Shown here one piece after another: positions 46,663 through 55,465 of a stretch of DNA of 64,000 nucleotides (the first letter of the stretch is position 1; each line of letters begins with the position of its first letter). The stretch is from Micromonospora echinofusca (GTDB lineage Bacteria > Actinomycetota > Actinomycetes > Mycobacteriales > Micromonosporaceae). The notes under the pieces were generated by a model that did not search any database, had not been told where the DNA came from, and was given only the letters and a program-made list of their open reading frames with translations. Made by a program: the position numbers and the translations under genes. The DNA is taken from positions 372,001-436,000 of the forward strand of contig NZ_LT607733.1 of assembly GCF_900091445.1 (NCBI RefSeq), in the 5' to 3' direction.

Positions 46663-48329
46663 CGGGTCACCTCCAGGTTGCCGGCGTTGACGTGGATGTA
46701 GAGCCGCAGCGCGCCGCCGCCGGCGCCGTCCGGGCCGAGGTCGGTGGTCTCCCGCAGCTCGCCGGCGAGCCCGCCGGAGCGCTTGCCGAAGACGAGCGCG
46801 TCGCCGGCGTTGACGTCGGCCACGGTGGTGACGTCGACGTTGGGCGGCACGACCACCGTGCACTCGCCGAAGTTGACGGCGACGGTGATCTCGGTGTTCT
46901 TCTTGTCGAAGTCGACCGCGCGCAGGTCCAGCACGGTGTCACCGAAGCTGTTCTCGTACCGCAGGGCCAGGTCGCGGTGGTCGGTGGGCGCCCAGGTGAC
47001 GTTGCCGTCGACGCCCCGGATCCGGTCGTAGGACTCGGCGACGGTGGCCACCCCGAGCGCGGCGGCGGCCACCACGCCGAGCGCGATCAGCCAGCGGGCC
47101 CGCCCGAACCAGGTGCCGACCAGCAGCCCGAACCCGATGGTGGCCACCGTGGCGGCGAAGTACGCCGACGCCCCGACGTCGAAGACGTCCAGCAGGTCGA
47201 CGACGGCGACCACGCCCAGGGCGAGGAAGATCAGCGAGAACGTCACCGCGCCGAGCGGGGAGCGCTCGCGGGGTCGCTTCGGCGGCTTCACCCGCGGCTT
47301 GGGCGGCGCCGGCGGCACGGGGGTCTGCGCGGCGTACGGGCCGTGCGGGGCGAACGGGGGCCGGTAGCCCGGTGGCCGCGGCGAGGCGACGGGGTGGGCC
47401 GGTGCCCCCGACGTCGCGGCCGGCCAGCCCGAGGTCGGGGCGGGCCAGCCCGAGGTGGGCGGGGCCGGCGGCCAGCCGGCGGTCGGCGTACCCGGCGAGG
47501 GGCGGACGGGCGCGACCGGGACGGCCGGCGGCCAGGCGGGCAGCTCGGCGGTCTGCCCGGCCGGCGGGGTCGCGACCGGGGCGTTCCAGGCGGCCTGGGT
47601 GGCGGTCCCCGGCGGGGACGGGGCCGTGACGGGGGGCACGATCACGGTCGGCGGGGCCGCGTACGCGACCGGAGCGGGGTGGGCGACCGGCGGCACCGGC
47701 CCGGGCGGAGCACCGGGCGGCCCGGGCACGACGGGGCCGGCCGGAGCCTGCTGGGCGCCCCTGTTGTCGCGGTTGAGCAGCAGCGCGCCGCCGACCAGGA
47801 TGGTGGCGCCGAGCAGCACCGCCCGGAACGCGTCCGTGACGATGTAGCCGAAGCTGATCGCGACCAGGATGCTCAGCACGATAACGGTGACCGGGGACAT
47901 GCTGGACCGGCCCCGGCCCAGCATGGACTCGACGGGGGAGGCGCTGTCGCCCTCGCCCGGGATGATCAGCCACGCGGTGACGTAGACCAGGATGCCGATG
48001 CCGCCGAAGAAGCCGAGCACCGCCAGCAGCACCCGCCAGAGGACGGGGTCCGTGTTCGTGGCCCGGCCGATCGCCGCGCAGACGCCGGCCAGGTAGCGGC
48101 CGTCGCGGGGGCGCACCAACCCGTACCGCGAGGTGAAGCCGGCGCCGCCGAACGACGGCTGCGGTCCGGGGCCGGGCCCGGGCGGTGGCGGCGCACCCGT
48201 GCCCCCGGCGGCGGCCGGTGCGGCCACGGGCGGCGGTGTCGCGGAGCCGCCGGGTGGTGTCGCGGCGGCCGGTGGCCCACCCGGCTGTGCCGCCCCGGGA
48301 CCGGCGGACTGGGCAGCTTCCTCGCTCAT
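46659..48329 (-). CDS. PspC-domain membrane protein with C-terminal LiaF/toastrack-like domain
   Basis: A 556-aa protein. Long Pro/Ala N-terminus, PspC domain (YGLVRPRDGRYLAGVCAAIG, WRVLLAVLGFFGGIGILVYV), two further membrane helices, a Pro-rich linker with GWPAPTSGWPAATSG repeats, two more helices, then a beta-rich end (FGDTVLDLRAVDFDKKNTEI, FGECTVVVPPNVDV) matching the DUF2154/toastrack fold of LiaF-type proteins. It is divergent from a PspC sensor kinase and its LuxR regulator, the layout of the corynebacterial EsrI/EsrSR envelope-stress system, so it may be an antagonist of the kinase. ATG 48329. Confidence 0.88.
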   Translation of the reverse strand: MSEEAAQSAGPGAAQPGGPPAAATPPGGSATPPPVAAPAAAGGTGAPPPPGPGPGPQPSFGGAGFTSRYGLVRPRDGRYLAGVCAAIGRATNTDPVLWRVLLAVLGFFGGIGILVYVTAWLIIPGEGDSASPVESMLGRGRSSMSPVTVIVLSILVAISFGYIVTDAFRAVLLGATILVGGALLLNRDNRGAQQAPAGPVVPGPPGAPPGPVPPVAHPAPVAYAAPPTVIVPPVTAPSPPGTATQAAWNAPVATPPAGQTAELPAWPPAVPVAPVRPSPGTPTAGWPPAPPTSGWPAPTSGWPAATSGAPAHPVASPRPPGYRPPFAPHGPYAAQTPVPPAPPKPRVKPPKRPRERSPLGAVTFSLIFLALGVVAVVDLLDVFDVGASAYFAATVATIGFGLLVGTWFGRARWLIALGVVAAAALGVATVAESYDRIRGVDGNVTWAPTDHRDLALRYENSFGDTVLDLRAVDFDKKNTEITVAVNFGECTVVVPPNVDVTTVADVNAGDALVFGKRSGGLAGELRETTDLGPDGAGGGALRLYIHVNAGNLEVTR

Positions 48330-48491
48330 GCCTCGATCCTGCTGCCCCGACCCGCCGGACGGCCTCAGGAGCCGACCCTGACCCCACCCTGAGATCCCGG
48401 TGGCCCGAATGTCGGGGGCGTCCCCGTGGTCGGGCGACGGCGCGCCGTGTGACGATCGATCCGGCGCCGGCGACGGACCGTCGCCCGCCGC

Positions 48492-49769
48492 GTGCCCGTC
48501 GTGACCAGGGAGTCTCCGATCAGTGCCGTGACCCAGCCACCGCGCCTCTACCGCGCCCCCGAGCACCGGATGGCCGCGGGGGTGGCCGCCGGCATCGCCG
48601 ACCACCTCGGCATCTCGGTGCTGCGGGTACGCGTCGCCTTCATGGTGCTGCTCGGGCTGAGCGGTCTCGGCCTGCTGCTCTACGCGGCCTTCTGGGCGGT
48701 CGTGCCGCTGCGCCCGGGCGACACCGCCGTACCGCCCCGCAGGGACGTCGCCCAGCTGCTGCCGTTCGTGGTCATCGGCCTCGGCGTGCTGCTGGTGCAG
48801 GTGATGGTCTTCGACTCGATCGGTGCGGCGGGCACCGCCGGCTGGCTGGTTGCGATCATCGCGGTCGGCGCCGGCGTGATCTGGCACCAGTCGGCCCCGG
48901 AGCGGCGGCGGCAGTGGGGCGACTCCATGCCGGTGCCCTGGCTGGGCGCGGTCGTGGAGGAGAGCGACCGGCGGGCCTTCGTGCTCCGGTTCATCGGCGG
49001 TGGGGTGCTGGTCGCGGTCGGCATCATCGGTGTCGCCGCGGTCTACTCCCCGGCGCAGAACTTCGACGCCGTGCTCAACGGCGTGATCTTCGCTCTGGTG
49101 GGGCTCGCCGGGGTCGGCGTGGTGGCCGCGCCGGTGCTGTGGCGGACGTACAACCAGCTCCGCTCGGAGCGCGAGGGGCGCATCCGCGAGCAGGAGCGGG
49201 CCGAGCTGGCCGCCATGGTGCACGACCAGGTGCTGCACACCCTGGCCCTGATCCAGCGCAACGCGAGCGACGTGAAGACCGTCCAGCGGCTCGCCCGGGG
49301 GCAGGAACGCTCGCTGCGCAACTGGCTCTACAAGCCCACCGGCTCGCCCACCGAGCGGTTCGCCGCCGCCCTGGAGCAGGCCGCCGCCGAGGTCGAGGAC
49401 ACGTTCGCGATCACCGTGGAGGCGGTGGTGGTCGGCGACCGGGAGACCGACGAACGGGTCGGCGCCCTGGTGGCGGCGGCGCGCGAGGCGCTGGTGAACG
49501 CCGCCCGGCACGCGGGGGTGCAGACCGTCTCGCTCTATGCCGAGGTCGAGCCCGAACAGGTCAGCGTCTTCGTCCGGGACCGGGGGAAGGGCTTCGACCC
49601 GGATACGGTGGAGGATCACCGGCACGGGGTCCGGGGTTCGATCATCGGGCGGATGAAGCGGCACGGCGGCCGGGCGGAGATCCGCTCCGGGCCGGGGGAA
49701 GGGACCGAGGTCCGGTTGATCCTGCCGATCAGCCGGGACTCGGCAACGGCGGAAAGGGACAAGGGATGA
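48492..49769 (+). CDS. PspC-domain sensor histidine kinase (EsrS-like)
   Basis: A 425-aa kinase. PspC domain at ~20-75 (LYRAPEHRMAAGVAAGIADH), several membrane helices to ~220, then a HisKA_3-type dimerisation segment with the phospho-acceptor His in AAMVHDQVLHTLALIQ and an HATPase_c domain (REALVNAARHAG; VRDRGKGFDP; GSIIGRMKRHGGRAE; GEGTEVRL). It phosphorylates the response regulator encoded immediately downstream (ATGA overlap). Expected stimulus is cell-envelope stress such as antibiotics. GTG 48492 is the start used; GTG 48501 is an alternative. Confidence 0.93.
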   Translation: MPVVTRESPISAVTQPPRLYRAPEHRMAAGVAAGIADHLGISVLRVRVAFMVLLGLSGLGLLLYAAFWAVVPLRPGDTAVPPRRDVAQLLPFVVIGLGVLLVQVMVFDSIGAAGTAGWLVAIIAVGAGVIWHQSAPERRRQWGDSMPVPWLGAVVEESDRRAFVLRFIGGGVLVAVGIIGVAAVYSPAQNFDAVLNGVIFALVGLAGVGVVAAPVLWRTYNQLRSEREGRIREQERAELAAMVHDQVLHTLALIQRNASDVKTVQRLARGQERSLRNWLYKPTGSPTERFAAALEQAAAEVEDTFAITVEAVVVGDRETDERVGALVAAAREALVNAARHAGVQTVSLYAEVEPEQVSVFVRDRGKGFDPDTVEDHRHGVRGSIIGRMKRHGGRAEIRSGPGEGTEVRLILPISRDSATAERDKG

Positions 49770-50452
49770 CCGAGCAGTCGATGGAACCGGTCGAGGGGGC
49801 GGCTGCCCGTACCGAGCGGCTGCGGGTCTTCCTCGTCGACGACCACGCCATGTTCCGGGCGGGGGTCCGCGCCGAGCTGGGCGCGCACGTCGAGGTGGTG
49901 GGCGAGGCGAGCACCGTCGGCGAGGCGGTCACCCGGATCGCCGTCACGCTGCCCGACGTGGTGCTGCTCGACGTGCACATGCCCGACGGCGGCGGCCGCG
50001 CGGTGCTGGAGGCGATGCGGCGTACCCACCCGCAGGTCAAGTTCCTGGCGCTGAGCGTCTCGGATGCGGCGGAGGACGTGATCGGGCTGATCCGGGCCGG
50101 CGCGCGGGGCTACGTCACCAAGACGATCTCCCCGGAGGAGCTGGCCGCCGCGGTCCGGCGGGTGGCCGACGGCGACGCGGTGTTCAGCCCCCGGTTGGCG
50201 GGGTTCGTGCTCGACGCGTTCGCGGCCCGTCCGGACGCCCCGGTGGCCGACCCCGAGCTGGACCAGCTCACCAACCGCGAGCGCGAGGTGCTGCGGCTGC
50301 TCGCCCGGGGGTACGCGTACAAGGAGATCGCCAAGGAGCTCTACATCTCCATCAAGACCGTGGAGACGCACGTGTCGAACGTGCTGCGCAAGCTCCAGAT
50401 GTCCAACAGGTACGAGCTGTCCCGCTGGGCGGCCGACCGTCGGCTCGTGTGA
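49766..50452 (+). CDS. LuxR-family response regulator (EsrR-like)
   Basis: A 228-aa NarL-type regulator. Receiver domain with the acidic pair VFLVDDHAMFRAG, phospho-acceptor Asp in VVLLDVHMPDGGG and Lys in GYVTKTISPEEL are complete. The HTH is LTNREREVLRLLARGYAYKE followed by IAKELYISIKTVETHVSNVL. It overlaps the kinase gene by 4 nt. Probable targets include the divergent PspC gene and other envelope genes. Confidence 0.95.
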   Translation: MTEQSMEPVEGAAARTERLRVFLVDDHAMFRAGVRAELGAHVEVVGEASTVGEAVTRIAVTLPDVVLLDVHMPDGGGRAVLEAMRRTHPQVKFLALSVSDAAEDVIGLIRAGARGYVTKTISPEELAAAVRRVADGDAVFSPRLAGFVLDAFAARPDAPVADPELDQLTNREREVLRLLARGYAYKEIAKELYISIKTVETHVSNVLRKLQMSNRYELSRWAADRRLV

Positions 50453-50507
50453 TCCATTTCTTTTCCCCGTCATTTGGGACGGAAGCGACGAATGTGGCCC
50501 ACAGGGG

Positions 50508-50537
50508 CTGACAAACGATCAACTGCCGTCACATAAT
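50508..50537 (+). promoter_or_regulatory. Sigma-70-type promoter upstream of the thioester surface protein
   Basis: CTGACA (50508-50513) and CATAAT (50532-50537) with an 18-nt spacer, in a locally A/T-rich stretch. Transcription would start about 100 nt before ATG 50643. Confidence 0.5.
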
Positions 50538-50642
50538 GCCCCGTCGCGTTCTCGCGTGCGGGTGGTGCGCATCCCGCGGGAATGGCGGCTTCACGCAACC
50601 CGCCGTACGCGGGTCACCCCTGGGGAGAGGTGCACGAATCTG

Positions 50643-51803
50643 ATGTTCGGACAACGAGGACGGCGCTGGGCGCGGATCGCCCTGGCGACCGTCGCCGGTG
50701 GCGCGCTGGCACTCGGCGCGGTGGCGCCGGCCGCCGCCGCCGACAAGACCGGCGTGGCCAAGTCGGTCAAGGGCAGCAACGTCACGCTCATGCTCAACGG
50801 GCAGCCGAAGAGCACCGGTGCGCTGGCGCTCAAGATCGATGGCAAGCTCGTCCCCGCCTTCTGCATCGACTACCACACCAACGTGGCGATCGACGGCAAG
50901 TACAAGGAGGGCACCTGGGACGAGTCCCAGGTGAAGAACCTCGGCAAGGTGCAGTGGGTGCTCACCCACGGCTACCCGAACGCCGACGCCGCCAAGCTGC
51001 TGGCCGCCGCCGGCGCCACCGCCCCGGCGCAGGCCGACGCCGACAAGCTGCTCTACTTCGGCACCCAGACCGCCATCTGGAACTTCAGCGACGGCATCAA
51101 GCTGGGTGACTGGGTCGACAACTCGAAGCTGCTCGGCAAGAAGCAGTACGACGTGGTCAAGAAGGTCCACGACTACCTGGTCGCCAACGCCACCGACCAG
51201 CCCGAGCCGAAGGCCGAGCTGAGCGTCGACCCGGCCAGCGCCAAGGCCACCGTCGGCGAGAAGGCCGGTCCCTTCACCGTCAAGGGTCCGGCGGGCGAGA
51301 TCACCGTCGCGGTCGACGGCGGCTCGGCGGTCGACGCCGAGGGCAAGCCGGTAACCACGACCACCAACGGCGGGCAGTTCTGGCTGGTCGCCGACGGCGC
51401 CGGCGAGGTGAAGGTGACCGTTTCCGCCCAGGACTCGGTCTCCTTCGGCCGGGTGTTCCTCTTCACCGGCGAGCGCGCCGCGCAGAAGCTGATCCTCGGT
51501 GGCAGCACCGGCGCCACCGTGACCGCCAAGGCCGAGGCCGCGTTCGCCGCCGCCCCGTCCGAGTCGCCGTCGCCGAGCGCGCCGGCGGAGTCGCCGTCGC
51601 CCAGCGCCCCGGCGGAGTCGCCGTCGCCGAGCGCCCCGGTCGACAGCCCGGCCCCGTCGACCTCGCCCGCGAGCAGCGGCGGGGACCTGCCGCTGACCGG
51701 CTCGCCGATCGCCGCCTCGATCGCCGCCGGTGTGGCGCTGCTGGCCGCCGGCGCGGTCGCCGTGCTGCTGTTCCGCCGTCGCAAGCTGCGCTTCACGGCC
51801 TGA
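50643..51803 (+). CDS. Thioester-domain (TQXA) surface protein with LPLTG sortase signal
   Basis: A 386-aa secreted, wall-anchored protein. Signal peptide ALATVAGGALALGAVAPAAA; thioester domain with Cys74 in PAFCIDYHTN and Gln142 in FGTQTAIWNF, which should form an internal Cys-Gln thioester able to bond covalently to amines on surfaces. A beta-sandwich domain follows, then ESPSPSAPA repeats and LPLTG, a hydrophobic helix and RRRK tail: a sortase substrate. No sortase gene is in the window. ATG 50643 chosen. It may help hyphae adhere; target unknown. Confidence 0.93.
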   Translation: MFGQRGRRWARIALATVAGGALALGAVAPAAAADKTGVAKSVKGSNVTLMLNGQPKSTGALALKIDGKLVPAFCIDYHTNVAIDGKYKEGTWDESQVKNLGKVQWVLTHGYPNADAAKLLAAAGATAPAQADADKLLYFGTQTAIWNFSDGIKLGDWVDNSKLLGKKQYDVVKKVHDYLVANATDQPEPKAELSVDPASAKATVGEKAGPFTVKGPAGEITVAVDGGSAVDAEGKPVTTTTNGGQFWLVADGAGEVKVTVSAQDSVSFGRVFLFTGERAAQKLILGGSTGATVTAKAEAAFAAAPSESPSPSAPAESPSPSAPAESPSPSAPVDSPAPSTSPASSGGDLPLTGSPIAASIAAGVALLAAGAVAVLLFRRRKLRFTA

Positions 51804-51824
51804 TCGACGCCCGCTCCACGGCCC

Positions 51825-51858
51825 CGGCCCCGGCACCGCCCGCGCGGTGTCGGGGCCG
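51825..51858 (+). terminator. Terminator after the thioester surface protein gene
   Basis: A 13-bp stem (51825-51837 with 51846-51858; one G-T wobble) and 8-nt loop directly after the stop codon at 51803. Confidence 0.75.
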
Positions 51859-52084
51859 TCCGCTGTCCGGCCTGCCCGGCGTGTCGGATCGCCCGGACCA
51901 CCCATGGCACCAGCCCCCCGAAGGCGACCGCACCACCCTGGCCGACGCCACCATCGACCGACTCCTGAGCGGCGACCGCGCCACGGCCCTCGGCCAGCAG
52001 TCCCGGGGGCGGCCGCCGCCCCCGGCTCCTGTCGTCGCAGCCGCCGCCCCCTCGACGCGCGGGGTGCCGCGTCGCAACCGTCGG

Positions 52085-52207
52085 GTCACCCTGGGTGGCG
52101 AGCGGGTGCGTGACGTCTCTGACCTCGTCCACCCGGATGGCGATGATGCCCGCACAGCCGGGGTCGGCATCCTCCGGATGGGCAAAAACGGCCAACGCCC
52201 GGACGGC
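52085..52207 (-). pseudogene. Possible fragment of a PIG-L-type deacetylase gene
   Basis: The minus strand reads AVRALAVFAHPEDADPGCAG followed by IIAIRVDEVRDVTHPLATQG, resembling the N-terminal AHPDDxxxGxxG metal-site region of LmbE/PIG-L deacetylases, then becomes low-complexity. No start, no C-terminal part. Resemblance is by eye only. Confidence 0.3.
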
Positions 52208-52317
52208 GTCCGTAACGCCGGAGCAGGCGCGGGGAAGGTCACAGCCGCAGCGCCCGCACCTGGGGTGGCGCCCCCGCTGAACCATGTCTTTCCTGCTCAG
52301 AGCGGTACGACCGGCGT

Positions 52318-52335
52318 AGATCATGATCTTTTTTC
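52318..52335 (+). terminator. 12-bp palindrome followed by a T-run
   Basis: AGATCATGATCT at 52318-52329 is a perfect palindrome and is followed by TTTTT. Without a loop the stem would be short, so it may instead be a protein-binding site. Confidence 0.35.
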
Positions 52336-52670
52336 AAGTATCGGCAACGTGGCGACCAACTAACGGCTTGATAACGGCACCTTCACGGAACGGGCCGGTG
52401 GGTGTCACAGTGGCAGCACCTCACCCCTCATGTGAGGCACTCCGTACGGCCTGACGACCATGGGCCCGCCTGTTGACGGTGCTCCGTGGTGGTCTCGTGT
52501 GCGCGGTGCCGAGCGTCAAGGGCGGGGCGGCCCGGCGGATTCGTACAACATCTTGTCCCGAATTCTCTGCGGTGAAACCGGCTCCCGCGGTGCGGGCGCC
52601 GGACGTGTCACCCCCCAACGTGCGTGATACCCACGACGGAACCAGGTTCAGAAAGAGGAGGCCCCTCGGA

Positions 52671-54314
52671 ATGAGAGTCTCGAAGCGGGCAAGCAGCGCG
52701 GTCGCGCTGGGCGCGGCGTTCGCGCTCGTCGCGTCCGGTTGCTCGAGCAGTGACGGCGACGGCGGCGACGCCGGCGCGAGCTCGGACGGCGCGATCACCA
52801 TCGACGGCACGCAGCCGGAGGTCGGCCTGGTCCCGTCGAACACCACCGAGACCGGTGGTGGGGCGATCATCGACTGGATCTGGACCGGTCTGGTCGAGTA
52901 CCCGAACGACGGCAGCGCCCCGCGCAACGCGGTCGCCGAGTCGATCGAGACGACCGACTCCAAGGTCTACACGATCAAGATCAAGAAGGACACGAAGTTC
53001 CACGACGGCACCGTCGTCAAGGCCAAGAACTTCGTGGACGCCTGGAACTGGGGCGCCTACTCGCCGAACGGCGCGCAGAACGGCAGCTTCTTCGGCGACA
53101 TCCAGGGCTTCGCGGACGTCCACACCGAGGACCCGGACGGCGCCGACGGCCCGCAGAAGGCCCCGGAGCCGAAGGCCAAGGAGATGTCCGGCCTGAAGGT
53201 CGTCGACGACTTCACCTTCGAGGTCACCCTCGCGGCGCCGACCGCCGTGTTCCCGACCAAGCTCGGCTACAGCACCTTCATGCCGCTGCCGGACGCGTTC
53301 TTCACCCAGGGCGCCGAGGCGTTCGGCAAGAAGCCGATCGGCAACGGCCCGATCAAGTTCGTGTCGTGGGAAGACGACGTCCAGATCAAGCTGACGCGCT
53401 TCGATGACTACTCCTTGAACGACAAGATGAAGATCAAGGACGTCAACATCAAGCTCTACCAGGACGACACGGCGGCGTACAACGACCTGCTCGCCGGCAA
53501 CCTGGACTTCCAGCAGCAGGTTCCGGTCTCCGCGATCGCGGGCGACAAGTGGAAGACCGACCTGGCTGACCGGGCCATCGCCTCCACCACGCCGTCGACC
53601 GGCATCATCGCCTTCCCGATCTACGACAAGCGCTTCCAGAACCCGAAGCTGCGTCGGGCGATCTCGATGTCGATCAACCGCCAGGAGATCAGCGACAAGA
53701 TCTTCTTCGGTTCGCGCAAGCCGGCCGACAGCTGGGCCAACCCGCTGACCCCGGGCGCCAAGGCGGGCAACTGCACCGCGTGCCAGTTCAACGTCGAGGA
53801 GGCCAAGAAGCTCTACGCCGAGTCCGGTGGCTTCTCCGGCGAGCTGGTCATGTACTACAACGCCGACGCCAGCCACAAGGAGTGGATGGAGGCCGTCGCG
53901 CAGCAGGTCAAGACGAACCTCGGCATCAACGCCCGCGCCGAGGGTGTGCCGACCTTCGCGGTGTTCCGCCAGAACATCAACGCCGGCAAGATGACCGGTA
54001 TGTACCGCGCCGGCTGGCAGCAGGACTACCCGGACGTCGAGAACTGGGTCGGCCCGCTCTACGTGACCGGCGGTTCCTCGAACGACGGCAAGTACAGCAA
54101 CCCGCAGGTCGACGCGCTGGCCAAGGAAGCCGCCTCCGCGCCGAGCCTGGAGGCCTCGCACGCCAAGTACGCCGAGGCGGTCGCCCTGATCGACCAGGAC
54201 GTTCCCTCGATCCCGGTCTACTTCGGTGGTCAGCAGTCCGGCCACTCGGAGAAGATCAAGAAGCTCGAGCTCTCCAACGTCGGCGAACTCGACCTCACCT
54301 CGGTCGAGCTCTGA
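52671..54314 (+). CDS. oppA: Oligopeptide ABC transporter substrate-binding lipoprotein
   Basis: A 547-aa SBP_bac_5 family lipoprotein: signal peptide with lipobox VASGC, GGGAIIDWIWTGLVEY, VYTIKIKKDTKFHDGT, and later PTFAVFRQNINAGKMTGMYR. It captures peptides outside the membrane and hands them to the downstream permease. ATG 52671 follows GAGGAGG by about 9 nt. It is the first gene of a five-gene operon (A-B-C-D-F); a perfect 17-bp hairpin after the stop may raise its expression relative to the rest. Peptide size range and other ligands cannot be read from sequence. Confidence 0.93.
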   Translation: MRVSKRASSAVALGAAFALVASGCSSSDGDGGDAGASSDGAITIDGTQPEVGLVPSNTTETGGGAIIDWIWTGLVEYPNDGSAPRNAVAESIETTDSKVYTIKIKKDTKFHDGTVVKAKNFVDAWNWGAYSPNGAQNGSFFGDIQGFADVHTEDPDGADGPQKAPEPKAKEMSGLKVVDDFTFEVTLAAPTAVFPTKLGYSTFMPLPDAFFTQGAEAFGKKPIGNGPIKFVSWEDDVQIKLTRFDDYSLNDKMKIKDVNIKLYQDDTAAYNDLLAGNLDFQQQVPVSAIAGDKWKTDLADRAIASTTPSTGIIAFPIYDKRFQNPKLRRAISMSINRQEISDKIFFGSRKPADSWANPLTPGAKAGNCTACQFNVEEAKKLYAESGGFSGELVMYYNADASHKEWMEAVAQQVKTNLGINARAEGVPTFAVFRQNINAGKMTGMYRAGWQQDYPDVENWVGPLYVTGGSSNDGKYSNPQVDALAKEAASAPSLEASHAKYAEAVALIDQDVPSIPVYFGGQQSGHSEKIKKLELSNVGELDLTSVEL

Positions 54315-54329
54315 TCCGAACGGTCTGAC

Positions 54330-54367
54330 CCCGGGTCGGGCTCACCTACCGGTGAGCCCGACCCGGG
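54330..54367 (+). terminator. Strong intra-operon hairpin after oppA
   Basis: Perfect 17-bp stem (54330-54346 with 54351-54367), 4-nt loop, no T-run after it. Located between the binding-protein gene and the permease, it probably attenuates transcription or protects the oppA mRNA end. Confidence 0.8.
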
Positions 54368-54462
54368 CCGTTCCGTGAGGAAGTGTCACCACACTTCCTC
54401 GCCACGTCTGTCATCCCCGTGTCGGCCGTCCGACGCGCGCCCCCTGTCTGGAGGACCACCCC

Positions 54463-55389
54463 ATGGGCCGTTATCTGTTGAGACGGCTACTCCAACTCGT
54501 TCCGGTCTTCATCGGGACGACGTTCCTGATCTACTGGCTCGTGTGGTCGGTGCCAGGCGATCCCTTCGCCGGCAAGTGTGGCGAGCGACGCTGCCCCGAT
54601 GCCTTCGTCAACAAGATGACCGAGCAGTTCAAGCTCGACGAGCCGCTGATCGTGCAGTACGGCAACTACATGAAGAACCTGTTCCAGGGTGACTTCGGGC
54701 AGACGTTCAACAACCGGGACATCGGCGAGATCATCGCCACGGCGTACCCGAACACCCTGAAGCTGGCGCTGGTGGCGCTGGCCATCGAGGCGGTCATCGG
54801 CCTCACCGCCGGTGTGCTCACCGGCCTGCGCCGCAACGGCTTCCTGGACAACCTGGTCCTGGTCTCCAGCCTCTTCCTGATCGCGCTGCCGATCTTCGTC
54901 ATCGGCTTCGTGGCCCAGTGGCTGCTCGGCGTGCAGTGGGGCATCGTCAAGCCGACGGTCTCCAGCGAGATGCGGCTCTCCGAGCTGATCGTGCCCGGCT
55001 TCGTGCTGGGCAGCGCCTCGATGGCGTACATCGCCCGGTTGGCCCGCACGAGCATCGCGGAGAACCGCCGCGCCGACTACGTGCGCACCGCGATCGCCAA
55101 GGGTCTGCCGATGCGCCGGGTGGTCGGAATCCACCTGCTGCGCAACTCGCTCATCCCGGTGGTGACGCTGCTCGGCACCGACCTCGGCGCCCTGATGGGC
55201 GGCGCGATCGTCACCGAGGGCATCTTCCAGATCAACGGGATCGGCCGCCAGGTCTACCGCGCGATCGTCACCAAGGAGAGCGCTACCGTTGTCTCCATCG
55301 TGGTGGTCCTGGTGCTCGTCTACCTGGTGATGAACCTGCTGGTCGACCTGCTCTACGCCGCCCTGGACCCGAGGATCCGCTATGAGTGA
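54463..55389 (+). CDS. oppB: Oligopeptide ABC transporter permease (OppB-like)
   Basis: A 308-aa inner-membrane permease with six helices. N-terminus GRYLLRRLLQLVPVFIGTTF is the family hallmark; the cytoplasmic EAA loop is DYVRTAIAKGLPMRRVVGIH, which docks the ATPases. A CGERRC segment after helix 1 is unusual and could form a disulfide outside the membrane. ATG 54463 follows CTGGAGG. It ends at 55389, overlapping a short linker frame that leads into oppC. Confidence 0.93.
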   Translation: MGRYLLRRLLQLVPVFIGTTFLIYWLVWSVPGDPFAGKCGERRCPDAFVNKMTEQFKLDEPLIVQYGNYMKNLFQGDFGQTFNNRDIGEIIATAYPNTLKLALVALAIEAVIGLTAGVLTGLRRNGFLDNLVLVSSLFLIALPIFVIGFVAQWLLGVQWGIVKPTVSSEMRLSELIVPGFVLGSASMAYIARLARTSIAENRRADYVRTAIAKGLPMRRVVGIHLLRNSLIPVVTLLGTDLGALMGGAIVTEGIFQINGIGRQVYRAIVTKESATVVSIVVVLVLVYLVMNLLVDLLYAALDPRIRYE

Positions 55390-55465
55390 GCGCAGCGAAC
55401 GAACCATGATTGCAGCGTCCGCGGGTACGAGCGCCCGCGCCGAGCGGAGTGAGGTGCGGGCATGA
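55382..55465 (+). other. Small 27-codon linker frame coupling oppB to oppC
   Basis: ATG at 55382 overlaps the oppB stop, and the frame MSERSERTMIAASAGTSARA followed by ERSEVRA ends in TGA that overlaps the oppC ATG (ATGA, 55462-55465). The DNA contains GAGTGAGCGCAGCGAAC and GAGCGGAGTGAGG plus a CGCGGG/CCCGCG hairpin. It is more likely a translational-coupling spacer or a dispersed repeat than a working peptide. Confidence 0.4.

Larger units (their letters stand above)
51859..52670. other. 812-bp region without an intact gene, before the oligopeptide operon
   Basis: No frame here shows a complete gene. A frame from GTG 51881 starts plausibly (SDRPDHPWHQPPEGDRTTLA) but dissolves into Pro/Arg-rich sequence and may be a broken remnant. 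On the minus strand a PIG-L-like fragment lies at 52085-52207. From 52280 the DNA is less GC-rich and looks regulatory: a 12-bp palindrome at 52318-52329 before a T-run, TAACGGC direct repeats at 52361 and 52372, and a long leader up to the binding-protein ATG at 52671. Confidence 0.6.

Noticed and set aside
51881..52363. 160-codon plus-strand frame after the surface protein gene
   Set aside because: The first ~40 residues look gene-like but the rest is Pro/Arg/Ala-rich shadow sequence without a ribosome site; noted only as a possible remnant.
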